Assembly (NCBI GenBank): GCA_947470515.1
Contig: CANITF010000009.1
Span: 1-64,000 of the forward strand
Length of the DNA stretch: 64,000 nt
Source: Flavobacteriales bacterium
GTDB lineage: Bacteria > Bacteroidota > Bacteroidia > Flavobacteriales_D > Crocinitomicaceae
Direction of reading: 5' to 3'
Shown here: piece by piece, positions 51,409 to 60,485 of the stretch
How positions within the stretch are numbered: the stretch's first letter is position 1
How the letters are laid out: the number at the start of each line of letters is the position of its first letter
Position numbers and translations under genes: made by a program
The notes under the pieces: model-generated
Seen by the model: the letters and a program-made list of their open reading frames with translations, nothing else
Told to the model about the DNA's origin: nothing
Database searches by the model: none

Positions 51409-51762
51409 TCAGTTTTTCATTAAATTATTTTTAAATCCAAAAATCATTTTTTGAACTTGTTGACAGTCATTTATTATCTTTTCACAATCAATTTCAAATA
51501 TATCTTGAACGAGAATTAATTGAGTTTCCAATTCATAACATGAACCCAGTGACATGCTTAAAAAATGAGAAAAATCTTTATCTGTAGACCGTCCTGAACC
51601 TTCCGCAATATTTGATGGCACAGAAACAGAACATCTTGAAATTTGAGATTTTAAACCAAATCTTTCATCATTAGGGATTTCGGGAAGTATGTTGTAAACG
51701 GATTTTGTTAATTCCATCGCGTTTTTCCAAACTTCCATTCTCCTAAAATTGTGTGTCGCCAT
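51409..51762 (-). CDS. Four-helix-bundle protein (23S rRNA intervening-sequence family)
   Basis: 117 aa with the family pattern FRRMEVWKNAMELTKSVYNI, FGLKSQISRCSVSVPSNIAEGSGR and FLSMSLGSCYELETQLILV. The family (S23/IVP) was first seen inside 23S rRNA intervening sequences and is scattered widely in Bacteroidota; its function is unknown and it often behaves as a mobile gene. Here it interrupts the fadN-fadA order and has GTCCTTTGTC-type phrases on both sides. Confidence 0.9.
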   Translation of the reverse strand: MATHNFRRMEVWKNAMELTKSVYNILPEIPNDERFGLKSQISRCSVSVPSNIAEGSGRSTDKDFSHFLSMSLGSCYELETQLILVQDIFEIDCEKIINDCQQVQKMIFGFKNNLMKN

Positions 51763-51779
51763 CGTATATTTATTTAAAG

Positions 51780-51822
51780 TCTATAAGTCCTTTGTCTATT
51801 GTCTTCCAGTCCTTTGTCTTAT
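51780..51822. repeat. GTCCTTTGTC phrase repeat after fadN
   Basis: AAGTCCTTTGTCTATTGTCT and CCAGTCCTTTGTCTTA run to within a few bases of the stop codon of the hydratase-dehydrogenase gene. Together with 51356-51402 it brackets the four-helix-bundle gene. Confidence 0.75.
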
Positions 51823-51823
51823 T

Positions 51824-54229
51824 TTAATTCCGTAGGATCTTCCCATTCTTCACCAAACTTTCCAATCGTTCCAAAGTCTTTCGTTCAGCACACAATTCAA
51901 CAAATGCTTTGCGTTCTAGGTCTAATAAATATTGCTCTGTAACCAGCGTGTTCTCGCTTAAGTCACCTCCACAAAGAACAAATCCAAGTTTTTCCGAAAT
52001 AACCCGGTCGTGGTCTGACATATAATTTCCTGAAACCATTGAATTAGCTCCAACATAAACAATTCCTAATCCTTCTTGCCCCATAACTGTTATGTTTTTC
52101 TCACGTTTAGGAGCATTGTATCCTTTGTTAGCCAATTCTAATGTTGCTGCTTTAGCTCGTGACAATTGATGATCACGACTTACGACCACTTCATCAATGC
52201 CTTCTCTTAAATACCCAAGATCAAATGCTTCGTACGCAGAAGTTGAAACTTTGGCTTGTCCAATTGTTAAGAAACGTTCTCTTAAGCGATTGATTTTAAT
52301 GTCACCAGCGTGTAATTCTTCAGAAAGTCGTTTTGCATATTCTTTAGAACCACCTCCTCCTGGAATTAAACCAACTCCAAATTCTACAAGACCCATGTAA
52401 AGTTCTGCGTGAGCAACAACTTTATCAGCATGCATTGACATTTCACATCCACCACCAAGTGCCATGTTATGAGGTGCCACAATGACTGGGATATTTGAAT
52501 AACGTACGCGCATCATTGTATCTTGGAATGCTTTTACCGCAAAATTCAACTCATCGTAATCTTGTTCAATGGCCATCATGAAGATCATTCCAACATTAGC
52601 GCCAGCAGAGAAATTTTGTCCAGTATTTGAAATGACCAAACCTTTGTATTCTTTTTCTGCAAGATCAATTGCTTTGTTAATTCCTTCAATAACACCGCCA
52701 CCAATCGTGTTCATTTTAGTATGGAATTCAATATTCAAAATTCCATCTCCAAGATTTACGATTGTTGTATCGGCATTTCCCCAAACTTTATTTTCACTTC
52801 GAAGTGCATCGAGAATAACAAGATTTTCAGTTCCAGGAATCGTTTTATACGATTTTGATGAAACATCATAAAACTGCTTTTGACCTTTATCTAATTTATA
52901 AAAAGAGCTGATACCGGAAGCTTTCATTTCAGAAACCCAAGTAGCAACTTGTTTATTATTATCTCCAATCAATTTTAATCCTTGATCCAAACCGATGATG
53001 TCCCAAGTTTCAAATGGACCTAACTCCCATCCAAATCCAGCCTTCAAGGCATCGTCTATTTTATAAAGATCATCTGTGATTTCAGGAAGTCGATTTGAAA
53101 CGTAAGCAAACAATCCTGCAAATAATTTTCTGTAGAATTCCCCTGCTTTATCAACTCCCATGAACAACATTTTCGTGCGTTGTTTTAAATCGTCGATTGG
53201 TTTTGTCATTTCAAGTGTTGGGAATTTTACCTTCTCAGCAGAACGGTATTCTAATGTGTTTAGATCTAAAACAAGAATTTCACTTTTCCCATCAGCAGTT
53301 TTTACTTTTTTGTAAAAACCTTGATTTGATTTGGATCCAAGCCAATTATTTTCAACCATTTTTGAAATATAATCGGGTAATTCAAACAGTGCTTTTTCTT
53401 CGTCTGTTGGGCAATTTGCTTTCAGACCATTTGCTACGTGAACAAGCGTGTCTAATCCAACAACATCGCATGTTCTAAACGTTGCAGATTTCGGTCGACC
53501 CAAAACTGGACCTGTTAATTTGTCAACTTCTTCAACCGTTAAATTCATTTCTTTCACTGCATGGAATAAAGCCATGATTGAAAAAACGCCAACTCGGTTT
53601 GCTATGAAAGCAGGTGTGTCTTTGCACAAAACTGTTTTCTTTCCAAGAAATCTACTTCCATAATCCATTAAAAAATCAACTACTTCAGGTTTGGTTGAAG
53701 GAGTAGGAATGATTTCTAATAAGTGTAAATAACGTGGTGGATTGAAAAAGTGCGATCCACAAAAATGTGCTTTGAAATCATCAGAACGACCATCAAGCAT
53801 CATGTGAATCGGAATACCAGAAGTGTTTGACGTAATCAAAGTACCTAGAGTTCTGTATTTTTCAACTTGTTCAAATACTTTTTGTTTGATGTCTAATCGT
53901 TCAATCACTACTTCAATAATCCAATCACAACTTCCAATTTTCGAGATATCATCATCGAAATTTCCAATGGTAATCCTTTGGGCAAATGATTTACGATATA
54001 GTGGAGCTGGATTGGAAGCAATAGCTGTTTGCAACGAACTATTTACAATCCGATTTCTAACAGCAGGAGATTCAAGACTTAATCCTTTTTTTGTTTCCTC
54101 TGGTGATAATTCTCGTGGGACAATGTCAAGAAGGAGTACCTCACATCCTATGTTTGCAAAGTGACAAGCGATCCTCGAACCCATGACACCTGAACCAAGA
54201 ACGGCTACTTTTTTAATATGTCTGTTCAT
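51824..54229 (-). CDS. fadN: 3-hydroxyacyl-CoA dehydrogenase / enoyl-CoA hydratase (FadN type)
   Basis: 801 aa. Middle two steps of beta-oxidation in one protein. The order is dehydrogenase first (NAD site AVLGSGVMGSRIACHFANIG, then SNTSGIPIHMM and GSHFFNPPRYLHLLEI), hydratase last (about residues 500-720: QNFSAGANVGMI, HNMALGGGCEMSMHADKVV, LIPGGGGSKEYA). This is the order of Bacillus FadN, opposite to E. coli FadB. First structural gene after the MarR gene (20-base gap), and co-transcribed with it. Confidence 0.93.
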   Translation of the reverse strand: MNRHIKKVAVLGSGVMGSRIACHFANIGCEVLLLDIVPRELSPEETKKGLSLESPAVRNRIVNSSLQTAIASNPAPLYRKSFAQRITIGNFDDDISKIGSCDWIIEVVIERLDIKQKVFEQVEKYRTLGTLITSNTSGIPIHMMLDGRSDDFKAHFCGSHFFNPPRYLHLLEIIPTPSTKPEVVDFLMDYGSRFLGKKTVLCKDTPAFIANRVGVFSIMALFHAVKEMNLTVEEVDKLTGPVLGRPKSATFRTCDVVGLDTLVHVANGLKANCPTDEEKALFELPDYISKMVENNWLGSKSNQGFYKKVKTADGKSEILVLDLNTLEYRSAEKVKFPTLEMTKPIDDLKQRTKMLFMGVDKAGEFYRKLFAGLFAYVSNRLPEITDDLYKIDDALKAGFGWELGPFETWDIIGLDQGLKLIGDNNKQVATWVSEMKASGISSFYKLDKGQKQFYDVSSKSYKTIPGTENLVILDALRSENKVWGNADTTIVNLGDGILNIEFHTKMNTIGGGVIEGINKAIDLAEKEYKGLVISNTGQNFSAGANVGMIFMMAIEQDYDELNFAVKAFQDTMMRVRYSNIPVIVAPHNMALGGGCEMSMHADKVVAHAELYMGLVEFGVGLIPGGGGSKEYAKRLSEELHAGDIKINRLRERFLTIGQAKVSTSAYEAFDLGYLREGIDEVVVSRDHQLSRAKAATLELANKGYNAPKREKNITVMGQEGLGIVYVGANSMVSGNYMSDHDRVISEKLGFVLCGGDLSENTLVTEQYLLDLERKAFVELCAERKTLERLESLVKNGKILRN

Positions 54230-54249
54230 ATCTAATAAATTAAGATGCG

Positions 54250-54690
54250 TTATATTTTTTTCATTTCTTCTTCAATCAATAAATCCACTTTTTCAGCCAC
54301 CTCAAAAAAGGCGTTCATTTTACTTTTTGGAATTTTATTGAAAATTTGGTCGTTGAATCCAATGACAAAATTCTTTACCATTTTACGTTGCTCAATTCCT
54401 TTTTCAGTTAGAAATATTAGCACTTTACGTTTGTCAGATAAATCCTCTTCTCTACGTATTAAATTTCGCTCTTCCATTGTTTTGAGAGTTCTTGAAAGAG
54501 AGGTAGGTTCCATTCCCATTTTTGGACCTAATTGAGTGCTGGGTGTTCCTTCTTTATCAACAGACATAAGGAGAAAACCTATGGACATAGTCATGCCATG
54601 TTCTGCAGCTTTTTGATTGTACATTCTTGATATGCGGTGCCATGAATGACGCACAACAAAATCAAATAAAAATTCAGGTTTTTTTGACAT
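54250..54690 (-). CDS. MarR-family transcriptional regulator of the fad cluster
   Basis: 146 aa winged-helix repressor: N-terminal dimer helix, recognition helix region GPKMGMEPTSLSRTLKTMEE, wing with RREEDLSDKRKVLIFLTEKG. The DxR(K) wing motif is typical. It lies 20 bases upstream of fadN in the same direction, so it probably senses acyl-CoA or a fatty acid and controls the operon including itself (inference from context). Confidence 0.9.
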   Translation of the reverse strand: MSKKPEFLFDFVVRHSWHRISRMYNQKAAEHGMTMSIGFLLMSVDKEGTPSTQLGPKMGMEPTSLSRTLKTMEERNLIRREEDLSDKRKVLIFLTEKGIEQRKMVKNFVIGFNDQIFNKIPKSKMNAFFEVAEKVDLLIEEEMKKI

Positions 54691-54769
54691 AAACTATTTT
54701 TTGCACGCCTAATGTACTAAAATATTTTATGCGTACATATAATAATCTGGAAATTTATTAAATATTTTT

Positions 54770-55177
54770 TTACCAGAAATCTTGGGAGATATGAACTGTT
54801 CCCTTAAAAATAGAAATTTTCTTATGATCTTGATTTGCAATAATTACTTCATAAATTCCGATAGTTTTACCGCGATGAAGTTCAGTACATTTTGCTGTCA
54901 GAATGTCGCCAATTTTTGCTTGACGAAGATGTGAAATTGAAGTTTCAATGCTTACACATTTGTTTCCATAAGAATTAGACGCAAAAGCAAGAGCGGAATC
55001 AGATAACGAGTAACTAATTCCGCCATGTAAGATTTCAAAACCGTTAAGCATGTCTTCTTTTACAGTTGCCGTTAGTTCACAAAAGCCTTCTTTTATTGAA
55101 ATAATCTCAATCCCCAACCAGATACTAAAAGCATCTTTCTCAAGCATAATTGAAGTAATTTCTTCAGGACTTTTCAT
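54770..55177 (-). CDS. PaaI-type hotdog-fold acyl-CoA thioesterase
   Basis: 135 aa hotdog protein. The segment FEILHGGISYSLSDSALAFASN (HGG and a catalytic acidic residue downstream) is the PaaI/YbgC-type core. It would hydrolyse acyl- or aryl-CoA, releasing CoA. Its position just upstream of the marR-fad cluster fits recycling of CoA or a detoxifying role, though 79 bases separate the genes. Confidence 0.9.
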   Translation of the reverse strand: MKSPEEITSIMLEKDAFSIWLGIEIISIKEGFCELTATVKEDMLNGFEILHGGISYSLSDSALAFASNSYGNKCVSIETSISHLRQAKIGDILTAKCTELHRGKTIGIYEVIIANQDHKKISIFKGTVHISQDFW

Positions 55178-55198
55178 GAAAAAAAAATTGGTTTAGAA

Positions 55199-55678
55199 TT
55201 ATATTTGTATTACACGATTCATTAATGAAATCATGGCCAATGTCACAATGAATAATTGCGTTGCCGTTTCATCGTCTAAAGAAGTTCCATCTTCATCGGA
55301 AGTTGAAATTTCCATCGCCATAAACTGAGCTAGTTCAGGTTGGTCACAAAAATTCTCTAAAATTTCATCATCGTCATCTTCGAAATACGTATCCAACATA
55401 TCAAAATAAGGTTCCTCAAAAGTATCAATATCTTCTTCGGTTACGTTTCTCAATTCAATTCCTTCAATTGCAAAACATTCAGAAATTAAACAGTAATAAT
55501 AAACGAGTAAACCTTCAAGTTTTTCATTCTTATATTCAATTGCAGCAGACATAACATAGCCTAACAAAATCTCTTGTTTTTTGGCTAATTGCTCAGATAA
55601 TTCCTCTAATGCGTCGTCGTCTAGATTGTCAACTTTTTGAATTGCTTTTTCAATACTTGCTAATGAAACGTGCTTCAT
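55199..55678 (-). CDS. Acidic conserved hypothetical protein
   Basis: 159 aa, strongly acidic (EEDIDTFEEPYFDMLDTYFE and DDDDEILENF stretches), predicted all-alpha, no signal peptide. No family recognised. Located 21 bases upstream of the thioesterase gene in the same direction, probably one operon. Confidence 0.7.
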   Translation of the reverse strand: MKHVSLASIEKAIQKVDNLDDDALEELSEQLAKKQEILLGYVMSAAIEYKNEKLEGLLVYYYCLISECFAIEGIELRNVTEEDIDTFEEPYFDMLDTYFEDDDDEILENFCDQPELAQFMAMEISTSDEDGTSLDDETATQLFIVTLAMISLMNRVIQI

Positions 55679-55718
55679 AATTTTAATATTTTTTCGTAAA
55701 GTTACTGATTCTTGAGAA

Positions 55719-55748
55719 TTGAAAATTCAATGAGATTCATTAGTTTTG
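55719..55748 (+). promoter_or_regulatory. Bacteroidota-type promoter before the DUF2461 gene
   Basis: TTG (55719-55721), 19 bases, then TAGTTTTG (55741-55748), an ideal -33/-7 pair. The start codon follows 16 bases later, so the leader would be about 10 bases. Confidence 0.65.
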
Positions 55749-55764
55749 AATAAATTCAAAAAGT

Positions 55765-56439
55765 ATGGCTTTTTTCGCACCTGATTTTCTTCAGTTTTTC
55801 ATTGACTTAGCACCTAACAACAACAAAGATTGGTTTGATTTGAACAGAAAGCGCTATGAAAACTCTGTAAAAGAACCGTTTAAGCTATTCGTTCAACGTA
55901 TAATTGACGAACTCGCAAAATCGGATAACGTATTCAAAGATTTAGAAGCTAAGAATTGCATTTTCCGTATTAATCGAGACATCCGATTTTCAAAAGATAA
56001 AATTCCTTATAAGATGATGGTTTCGGCCGTTGTAGCGCCTGAAGGAAAAAAAAGTAAGGCTGTAAATGGTGTTTATTTTGAATTTGGACCTGAACATGTT
56101 CGTATATATGGAGGAGTTTATGAAATTGAGAAAGACGACTTGCTTATAGTTAGAGAGGGAATCGCAAGTGATATTTCAAGTTTTCAAAAAGTTTATGAGA
56201 ATCCAGTTTTCAAAGAAGTTTTTGGCGACATCAAAGGAGAGAAAAATAAAATTATTCCTAAAGAATTGCGAGCAGCAGCAGAAAAAGAACCTTTGATTTT
56301 TAATAAACAATGGTATTTTTATGCGGAATTTGATGCTGAGACTGTTTTGTCAGATGAATTAGATCAAATAGTCTTGAACTGTTATGAAGCTGGAAGGCCA
56401 GTTGAAAGTTATTTCAGTAAGTTGATTAGGCGGAACTAA
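55765..56439 (+). CDS. DUF2461-family protein
   Basis: 224 aa cytoplasmic protein of the DUF2461 family: FLIDLA-type start (DFLQFFIDLAPNNNKDWFDL), NRDIRFSKDKIPYKMMVSA and YFEFGPEHVRIYGG. The function of the family is unknown; the fold is thought to be alpha/beta. It has its own good promoter and no close neighbour in the same transcript. Confidence 0.9.
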   Translation: MAFFAPDFLQFFIDLAPNNNKDWFDLNRKRYENSVKEPFKLFVQRIIDELAKSDNVFKDLEAKNCIFRINRDIRFSKDKIPYKMMVSAVVAPEGKKSKAVNGVYFEFGPEHVRIYGGVYEIEKDDLLIVREGIASDISSFQKVYENPVFKEVFGDIKGEKNKIIPKELRAAAEKEPLIFNKQWYFYAEFDAETVLSDELDQIVLNCYEAGRPVESYFSKLIRRN

Positions 56440-56442
56440 TAA

Positions 56443-56540
56443 TTGCTAGTTACGAATTACAAGTTGCAAGTTATGAGTTATATTGAACATAAAACACATT
56501 TGAAAAATATCACGCCTTTGTGCCTTTGTGGTTTTAAAAT
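56443..56540. repeat. Phrase repeats AGTTACGAATTACAAGTTG and CCTTTGTG
   Basis: Runs of degenerate 7-8-base phrases: GTTACGAATTACAAGTTGCA then AGTTATGAGTTA (56449-56480), and CCTTTGTGCCTTTGTGG (56515-56531). They lie between DUF2461 and the peptidase gene. No coding potential. Confidence 0.6.
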
Positions 56541-56576
56541 GAATAACAAGCGTGATAGAATTTATATTTAATTAAA

Positions 56577-58715
56577 ATGAAAATGTTAAAACAAGTATTA
56601 TTTATTGGAGCAATCATATTGGGAACAGTTGTATTTGCTCAAAAAAAGGAATTGACATTAAAAGATGCTGTTTCGAATCAATATCGAACTTACGGACCTG
56701 ATAGAATGAATGGTTTCCAATGGATTCCAAATACTGATTGTTATACTTTTTTCAGTAAAAATTACCAAACGATGTTTAAATCATCGGTAAAAAATCTCAA
56801 AGATCAAGAGTGGTTTACAATTCAAACTATAAATACTGCACTAGGTAGTGAATTATCGAGTTTCTTTGGTTTAGAATGGAAGAACTCAACTGACTTTTTT
56901 ATTAATGATGGTGTTAATTTTTATTCGTTTAATACCGTAACGAGCAAAGGAAAAACAATCCATTCTCTGGGGGAAACAGCTGAAAATGCGCTTTTTCATT
57001 CTGCTTCTGAAAATGTTGCTTATACAATTGGAAACAATGTATATGTGCATACTTTGGAAGGATTAAAATTGATTGTTACGGATAATGCAGATAAAAACAT
57101 AGTTTCTGGACAAGCAATTGCGCGAAGTGAATTTGGTATTTCTGGTGGATTGTTTTGGTCGCCAAATGGGCAACATTTGGCATTTTATCAAAAGGATGAA
57201 ACAAATGTTCATGATTATCCTTTATTGAATATCAATGAAACTCCTGGCGAATTAATGCCGATTAAATATCCGATGGCTGGTCAAAAATCGGAAAATCCTC
57301 GTGTTGGAATTTATCATTTAATGACCAAAAAAACAGTTTTCATTAGTCCAAAAGGTGAAAAGGATGATTACTTGACCAATATAACATTTACACCTGACAA
57401 TAATTATGTTGTAATTGCTGAAGTTAACCGTGACCAAAACCACATGTGGTTAAATGTTTATGAAGTCAAAACTGGGAATTTCGTAAAAACGTTATTAGAA
57501 GAAACAAATGAAAAATGGGTAGAGCCAGAACATCCAGCATTTTTTCCAAGTGAAAAGTCAACTAATTTCATTTGGATTTCCGAAAAAGATGGATTTAATA
57601 ACCTTTATTACTATGATTTTACGGGTAAACTAATCAAACAATTAACTGCAAATAAGTTCGTAACGAAAGAAATCTTAGCCGCAAAAAACGATGGTAAAAC
57701 AATTTATTTTGCAGCAACAGGCGACAATGCAACAAATACATTGGTCTATTCTGTGGATTTGGCAGGAAAACAAACATTAATTACAAAAGCAGAAGGAACG
57801 CATGAGTTTTCTTTAACTACGGACGGGAAATATTTTTATGATGCTTATTCTAGTCATACAGTGCCTAATAATGCTCAGATTTGGGCAACTTCAGGAAAGA
57901 CGACAAAAAAGTTAATTGAGAGTAAAGAAAAGTTGAATGATGTTATAATTGGAACAGGGGAAATAAGCACATTAACTGGAAAAGATGGTTCGAAATTATA
58001 TACGCGATTGATTAAACCAAGCAATTTTGATCCTTCTAAGAAATATCCAGTTATGGTTTATGTTTATGGTGGTCCACATGCACAGATGATTACCAATTCT
58101 TGGTTAGACGGTGCGAATTTATGGATGTATTGGATGGCCGAACAAGGTTATTTGGTTTATACGCTCGATGGTCGTGGTTCTGGAGAAAGAGGTTTTGTAT
58201 TTGAATCACAAATCCATAGACAGTTAGGCGATTTAGAAATGGAAGACCAATTGACAGGTGTCGAATACTTGAAATCATTACCGTATGTCGATGGAAATAG
58301 ATTGGCAGTTCATGGTTGGTCGTTTGGTGGTTTCATGACAACTTCGTTAATGCTCAGAAACCCTGATGTTTTTAAAGTAGGTGTTGCTGGTGGACCAGTT
58401 ACCGATTGGAAATATTATGAAATTATGTACGGAGAAAGATACATGGACCGTCCAGAACAAAATCCTAAAGGATATGAGAAAGCAAGTTTAATGAAGCATG
58501 CTGGAAATTTAAAAGGAGAATTGTTGTTGATTCACGGAACTGTTGATGATGTAGTTGTGATGCAACATAATTACGCCTTGATTAAGAAATTTGTTGATCT
58601 TGGAATTCAAATGGATTTCTTCCCTTACCCAATGCATAAGCATAACGTTACTGGTAAAGATCGAGTTCATTTGATGGAGAAAGTCTTAACCTATATTATT
58701 GAGGAAAATAAATAA
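56577..58715 (+). CDS. Exported S9-family dipeptidyl peptidase (DPP-IV type)
   Basis: 712 aa. Signal peptide (MKMLKQVLFIGAIILGTVVF). The N-terminal two-thirds is a DPP-IV beta-propeller (SGGLFWSPNGQHLAFYQKDE, EHPAFFPSEKSTNFIW). The catalytic domain from about residue 460 has the nucleophile GWSFGGFMT (Ser), Asp in HGTVDDVV and His in PMHKHNV. It should clip dipeptides, often after Pro, from peptides in the periplasm. It is followed after 8 bases by the DUF480 gene. Confidence 0.93.
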   Translation: MKMLKQVLFIGAIILGTVVFAQKKELTLKDAVSNQYRTYGPDRMNGFQWIPNTDCYTFFSKNYQTMFKSSVKNLKDQEWFTIQTINTALGSELSSFFGLEWKNSTDFFINDGVNFYSFNTVTSKGKTIHSLGETAENALFHSASENVAYTIGNNVYVHTLEGLKLIVTDNADKNIVSGQAIARSEFGISGGLFWSPNGQHLAFYQKDETNVHDYPLLNINETPGELMPIKYPMAGQKSENPRVGIYHLMTKKTVFISPKGEKDDYLTNITFTPDNNYVVIAEVNRDQNHMWLNVYEVKTGNFVKTLLEETNEKWVEPEHPAFFPSEKSTNFIWISEKDGFNNLYYYDFTGKLIKQLTANKFVTKEILAAKNDGKTIYFAATGDNATNTLVYSVDLAGKQTLITKAEGTHEFSLTTDGKYFYDAYSSHTVPNNAQIWATSGKTTKKLIESKEKLNDVIIGTGEISTLTGKDGSKLYTRLIKPSNFDPSKKYPVMVYVYGGPHAQMITNSWLDGANLWMYWMAEQGYLVYTLDGRGSGERGFVFESQIHRQLGDLEMEDQLTGVEYLKSLPYVDGNRLAVHGWSFGGFMTTSLMLRNPDVFKVGVAGGPVTDWKYYEIMYGERYMDRPEQNPKGYEKASLMKHAGNLKGELLLIHGTVDDVVVMQHNYALIKKFVDLGIQMDFFPYPMHKHNVTGKDRVHLMEKVLTYIIEENK

Positions 58716-58723
58716 TTTTTTCA

Positions 58724-59377
58724 ATGGAAGAATCAATACTTTTACCCCAGCTTAATGCCGAAGAAATTCGCGTATTGGGAGTAATGATCGAAAAAAGTAA
58801 AACAACCCCGGACTATTATCCAATGACGTTAAATTCATTGGTTACAGCATGCAATCAGAAATCAGCAAGACATCCAGTTGTAGAATACGATGAGGGGATT
58901 GTTGTTTTGGCGCTTGATTCATTGAAAAAGAGACAAATGGCTGGAAATGTGATAGGTGGTGGAAGTAGAGCAATCAAATACCGTCATAATTTGGCAGTTC
59001 GTTTTCCATTGGATCCAGCAGAATTAGCAGTTCTATGCTTGTTGATGCTTAGAGGACCACTCACGGCAGGAGAAATTAATTCAAATTCAGGTAGATTATT
59101 TGAATTTGATGATCTAGCAGAAGTTCAACAAACATTGGAAAATCTTTCAAACTATGAACTTCCTTTTGTTCAACTATTACCTAAGAAACCTGGTCAAAAA
59201 GAAGGTCGATATTGCCACTTATTTTCTGAAGTTCCAGCATTTGATGAAGATTATTTTAATCACGTTGAGCCAGCTCGGAAAAATGTGAGCGAATTGGAGG
59301 AACGCCTTTCAAAAGTTGAAATTGAATTGGCAGAATTAAAGGCTGCATTTGATCAATTGATGAAAGAATTAAGTTGA
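58724..59377 (+). CDS. YceH/DUF480-family protein
   Basis: 217 aa. Two DUF480 winged-helix repeats (EEIRVLGVMIEKSKTTPDYYPMTLNSL, then PAELAVLCLLMLRGPLTAGEIN) and a C-terminal coiled coil (SELEERLSKVEIELAELKAAF). A cytoplasmic protein of unknown function; related YceH proteins are widely conserved. It lies 8 bases after the peptidase gene and may share its transcript. Confidence 0.92.
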   Translation: MEESILLPQLNAEEIRVLGVMIEKSKTTPDYYPMTLNSLVTACNQKSARHPVVEYDEGIVVLALDSLKKRQMAGNVIGGGSRAIKYRHNLAVRFPLDPAELAVLCLLMLRGPLTAGEINSNSGRLFEFDDLAEVQQTLENLSNYELPFVQLLPKKPGQKEGRYCHLFSEVPAFDEDYFNHVEPARKNVSELEERLSKVEIELAELKAAFDQLMKELS

Positions 59378-59417
59378 AGTAGTTTAATTGTTAGGATTAT
59401 CAAATAAATATGACTAA

Positions 59418-59443
59418 ATTTGTCATGATAATATTTGACAAAT
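59418..59443 (+). promoter_or_regulatory. Inverted repeat over the start codon of the HTH-Fic gene
   Basis: ATTTGTCA (59418-59425) and TGACAAAT (59436-59443) are perfect inverted arms around a 10-base spacer; the second arm includes the ATG. A related half, TGACTAAATTTGTCA, starts at 59411. An operator for the gene's own HTH domain is likely (inference). Confidence 0.6.
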
Positions 59444-60485
59444 GAAAACTTTACTCAAAACATCCAGAATAAATAAGAATTTCAAAACAAGAGAACTTGC
59501 ACAATTTTTAGGAATTGATCAAGCTTTGATTAGTAAATTTGAAAATGGCGCTCGTATTCCTACGAAAAATCAAATAAAGAAATTGTCTGATGTTTTGGAT
59601 TTGCCATATAACGATTTAATGATTTTATGGCTTAAAGAAAAGATTCTAAATGAAATAGGCGATGAAAACTATGCACACGAGGCAATTCAGCTTGTTCAAG
59701 AGGAGTTGGCTACGTATAAGCAATCAACTGTGGGTTTCTCAAGTAGTCTTCAAAATTTATTATTAGAAATTGATAAATTAAAAGCAAAATTAGATCAATT
59801 AAGGCAGTTTGATAGTTATCGAATTGCGCAAGCTTTAGAATTAGAATATACTTTTGAAAGTAATCGTATTGAAGGAAACACGTTAACCTTAAAAGAGACA
59901 GATTTAGTCATAAATGAAGGCTTGACAATTTCTGGAAAAAGTATGCGTGAGCATTTGGAGGCTATAAATCATAAAGATGCAATTGAATATGTGAAAGATT
60001 TGATGTTGAGAAAAGTACAAATAAATGAGCGAGAAATTTTAACTATTCATAATTTGATTTTACGTGGAATTATGCCTGAGTATGCTGGCAAATATAGAAA
60101 CGTTCAGGTGATGATAAAGGGTAGTTCTCATTTGCCTCCTCAGCCATTCATTGTGCCAAAAAAAATGGAAGAATATTTTGAGTGGTTTCAAATAAACAAG
60201 AACATTTTGCATCCTGTTATTTTAGCTGCTGAAATGCATGAACGTTTGGTTACTATTCATCCTTTTATTGATGGAAATGGTCGTACGTCAAGATTAATAA
60301 TGAATTTGATTTTATTAAAAAATGGATTTGTAATTGCTAACATAAAAGGGGATAATGAAAGCCGAATGAATTACTACAATGCATTGGAAAAAGTTCAAAC
60401 TGAAAACAATAAAGAAGCATTCCATTTGATGGTAGCACAAGTCGAAAAAGATTGTCTGGAACGCTATTTAACTATATTAAGCTAA
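59442..60485 (+). CDS. HTH-Fic fusion protein
   Basis: 347 aa. An XRE-type HTH (residues ~1-62; TRELAQFLGIDQALISKFEN GARIP split over the helix pair) is fused to a coiled linker and a Fic domain with the full motif HPFIDGNGRTSR (about residues 272-283). The inhibitory motif SNRIEG (near residue 141) precedes the core, as in self-inhibited class II Fic proteins. The HTH and the inverted repeat over the start codon point to autorepression. A different subfamily from the Fic gene at 48916. An inverted repeat without a T-run follows the gene. Confidence 0.9.
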   Translation: MKTLLKTSRINKNFKTRELAQFLGIDQALISKFENGARIPTKNQIKKLSDVLDLPYNDLMILWLKEKILNEIGDENYAHEAIQLVQEELATYKQSTVGFSSSLQNLLLEIDKLKAKLDQLRQFDSYRIAQALELEYTFESNRIEGNTLTLKETDLVINEGLTISGKSMREHLEAINHKDAIEYVKDLMLRKVQINEREILTIHNLILRGIMPEYAGKYRNVQVMIKGSSHLPPQPFIVPKKMEEYFEWFQINKNILHPVILAAEMHERLVTIHPFIDGNGRTSRLIMNLILLKNGFVIANIKGDNESRMNYYNALEKVQTENNKEAFHLMVAQVEKDCLERYLTILS

